From Dioscorea cayenensis subsp. rotundata (Eukaryota; Streptophyta; Magnoliopsida; Dioscoreales; Dioscoreaceae), in contig NC_052474.1 in the NCBI RefSeq assembly GCF_009730915.1, positions 21,611,501 to 21,675,500 of the forward strand: 64,000 nucleotides of DNA, in the 5' to 3' direction. A program made the position numbers and the translations under genes. Positions 61,701-64,000 of this stretch are shown piece after piece. Position 1 is the stretch's first letter. Each line of letters starts with the position of its first letter. Below the pieces are notes generated by a model. It was not told where the DNA came from. It was given only the letters and a program-made list of their open reading frames with translations, and ran no database searches.

Positions 61701-63068
61701 ATTAGAGTTAGACAAATACATTAGCCCTTTTCTTGTGACACAATTTCTGCTTCCACTGACAATCTAGACCTACTAAAATGCCCACATGCCCGTCATATTT
61801 AAAAGAAATTTGCGACCTCTTTCTCTTGTACCCAAAAGTTAATATTAAAAGCCATCCCTCGACACACATGCAAAGACCACTTTACAGTGGAATGAGAAGG
61901 CACAGTTATGGAAGTTAAATTAACAGACCTACTAAAGTGATTGAGTTTTTAGGAGTGGGAGAAAACCCAATTTAAGATATACATGATTGAAAAAATTCCA
62001 CAAACAGCCATTACTCAGAAATCAGAAACCACAAACCCAATTAGGGATAAGAGAATTCACTACAACAAAATGCAGAATGTGCAATTGCAAATTAAAATGC
62101 AACAAATAAAAACAACTCCTAAAGAAAAGTTCATACAAAGTGGAGACTCTGACATAAATCACAAAAACAATCATAATCACTTAAACATATATCAATATAA
62201 AACAAATTACCTGTTGCAGCATTATTTGTGTGCTTCCTTGATATCAAATTGGGCACTATCCTACCAAGTCCAGTTGATAGCACCTAAAATCAAAATATAA
62301 CAGTTACATGTTATAAAATCAAACACAGACCAAGAAATAAACAAATGCGACAAATTAAGCCAATGCAGTGTTCATTCATTATGCTTACCGTCATCACAAA
62401 AAGTGCAGTCAGCGCACCAGAGAGAACAATGGATTTCGGATGGCGCATCGCCATAAGTGCCGCAATTATAAAAGTCTCATCCCCAATCTAGGAATGCAAA
62501 GCCAACATTAAAAATAAAGATCCAACAAAAGCAAACACTAATTTTGATGGCTTAATTGATGAACAGAAACCTACCTCGCTGACAATGATCATGGACAAAC
62601 TGGCAAACAAAGCATCAAAAACCCCTAGACCAGAACCCTCCACCACAAAACCACCATCATTTTTCAATGCATGTATAAACATCTATAACATAAATTCAAG
62701 AAAAAAAAACACAAAAATCAGTAGAAAACAAGAGAATGTATCAAATCTCCAGAAAAATAAATCAAATAAAACACAAAGAAAAAAAAAACTCACTCTTGTG
62801 CGGCGATCCAAAGATCCAACCGACTGCGTGGATGCGTTGTCGGTGACGATCTCGTTGCTCAGCTTCTAAACAACACATCAAAAACAAACAAATCAAGGTC
62901 CATGACCTTAAAAATTGAATCATTAACAGCAGCAGCAAACTATAAGGAAATTCTTCTTCTTTTTTTCTCAAAAATCAATACCTGAGACAAAACGCATGCA
63001 GGGAAGGCGATGAAGAGGGCGAAGAGGAGAGCGAGGAGAGGGGATCCATTGGAAGGGGATCGCGCCAT
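56567..63068 (-). CDS. GDT1-like protein (UPF0016 / TMEM165 family, 285 aa)
   Basis: Membrane transporter of the GDT1 family, whose members move Mn2+ and Ca2+ (in exchange for protons) in Golgi, chloroplast and similar membranes. Nine minus-strand exons join in frame: 63068-62982, 62865-62794, 62682-62575, 62487-62389, 62283-62211, 60573-60488, 59197-59114, 58810-58751 and 56755-56567. The start at 63068 gives a signal-peptide-like leader (PLLALLFALFIAFPACVLSQ); an in-frame ATG at 63191 would add 41 Ser/Arg-rich residues. Both family signatures are intact: E-I-G-D-E-T at 89-94, spanning an exon junction, and E-W-G-D-R-S at 212-217. About six or seven hydrophobic segments are present, with a hydrophilic loop (SGPKSSQKKEMEEVEEKLES) between the two halves. 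It ends FSLSSYFYPPL. The signal peptide points to the secretory-pathway (Golgi-type) branch. Confidence 0.92.
58671..58700. repeat. (CAA)n microsatellite in a GDT1-like intron
   Basis: About ten caa units, lying just 5' (on the plus strand) of exon 8 within the last intron, 56756-58750. Confidence 0.9.
60637..60988. repeat. Tandem duplication of 176 bp in a GDT1-like intron
   Basis: Units begin ggcatactcata at 60637 and 60813. They share ggaataagttaaaataaatt, ttttggaattt, gtac.ggcagaaaa, and gagttcctacttgattaat. About 85-90% alike; both lie in the intron 60574-62210. Confidence 0.85.
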
Positions 63069-64000
63069 GGATCTGGAAACCGGAGCAATGCTCGTGATTC
63101 GAGATTTGGGAGACGATTTGGAGTTTGGAGACGAAGAAGAAGAGCTGCTGGTTTCGCTTAGCGAACCACTACCGCGACCGCGAACTCTCATTGGTGCATT
63201 CCTTTTTCCCCAACGTTTTATTATTTAATTTTAAAAAAACAATTTTGTAGTTAAATTATATAAATATATTTGGATTAATGTAGTTTTTTTTTAGGAAAAT
63301 TTTGGAAAAAAAATTTGGATTAATATAGTTATAAAAAAAATTTTGAAAAAAAAATATTTGGATTTAATTTTTTATTTATTTAAAACATGGATTTTGTGAT
63401 TAAAATGTTGTGTTGGCTGTTTTTTTTCTCACTTTTTTAACTTTATTTTTATTTAAAGTTGATTATTTAAAATTTTTCATTATTGTATGACTTATAGTGA
63501 TATATATTATAGATTTTTAAGAAGAATTTAAAGTAAATTTATGAAAAAACACTGAAAGTTGCATTTTGTGAAGATGAATTATTATAAATATTTATAAAAT
63601 ATTTTGCATTTTATATCAAAATAATACTAAATATTCAATCAAATGGGTAGTATTGGGACTTTATTATTATATTTTAGATTTTTTTTTCTTTTACCATTTA
63701 ATACATAATATTCATATTCAAATTCAAAAATGTTCATATTCACATTTTTTTTTTTAATAAAATATGAATAAAACTAATTCAGAGACATGTATAAATATAA
63801 AGTTAATCTATTAATATATCTGTACCTTACTCATTCCTTTACAATTTCTACAAATACGAACATCTTATATATAGGATCGAGTGGGAATAGACCACTTGTA
63901 TCATTGATGATTGTTTACATTAATAATATTTTTACAAACTAGACTTGATAAATTGCTAAACAAAAACAAGCGAAAAAACTAGTAGAGAGCCAAGACCTCA
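63069..64000. other. 5' flank of the GDT1-like gene and AT-rich spacer
   Basis: The first ~120 bases are GC-rich and could be leader or extra N-terminal coding sequence of the GDT1-like gene. Beyond about 63220 the sequence is A/T-rich and shows no gene up to the window end. Confidence 0.5.

Overview
This is a window of nuclear DNA from a flowering plant. The evidence is split genes with GT-AG introns, AT-rich spacers, plant-specific families (DYW-class PPR, ROP-interactive CRIB protein, MATE/DTX transporter, AP2-domain protein), copia retrotransposons, abundant small inverted-repeat transposons and a recognisable MIR535 hairpin. Long AT-rich introns and a well-preserved miR535 fit a non-grass monocot or an early-diverging lineage, but the sequence alone does not fix the species.

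Left arm (1-22.7 kb). A decayed LINE reverse transcriptase is followed by four genes. They are a mitochondrial-type ribosomal protein uS5 (2607-7312, +, 8 coding exons), an APD1-like single-AP2-domain protein (11228-12937, +, 6 coding exons with a long intron-rich leader), a trypsin-fold protease-like protein with a long low-complexity tail (15834-19677, +, 2 coding exons), and a MATE efflux transporter (20186-22647, -, 7 exons). The last two converge tail to tail. A GC-rich hAT-type MITE (13951-14435) separates the AP2 and protease genes.

Middle (22.7-36.4 kb). No protein-coding gene was found here. The key locus is a MIR535 precursor (hairpin 27440-27559, +) with signs of a spliced primary transcript. 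It has a Tourist/Harbinger-like element upstream (25469-26498). Downstream are two copies of one hAT-type MITE in opposite orientation (27712-28609 and 31992-32811), each with its own 8-bp target duplication. A broken C2H2 zinc-finger gene with an EAR-like motif lies at 34044-34443 (-).

Retrotransposon block (36.4-47.2 kb). Two decayed copia elements lie on the minus strand. The first (36464-41349, target duplication tcttg) is inserted in an older plus-strand copia remnant and has itself been hit by a 1.9-kb hAT-type element. The second (42423-47161) has lost RNase H and carries a 341-bp MITE in its 5' LTR.

Right arm (47-64 kb). Three minus-strand genes: a RIC-type CRIB protein (50641-51244, 2 exons), an uninterrupted 765-residue PPR-DYW RNA-editing protein (52714-55011) and a GDT1-like (UPF0016/TMEM165) cation transporter (56567-63068, 9 exons). 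The genes look like independent plant housekeeping and signalling loci rather than a pathway cluster. The uS5 and PPR proteins both act in organelle gene expression, but nothing in the layout links them. All exon boundaries were read by hand from frame continuity and GT-AG signals.
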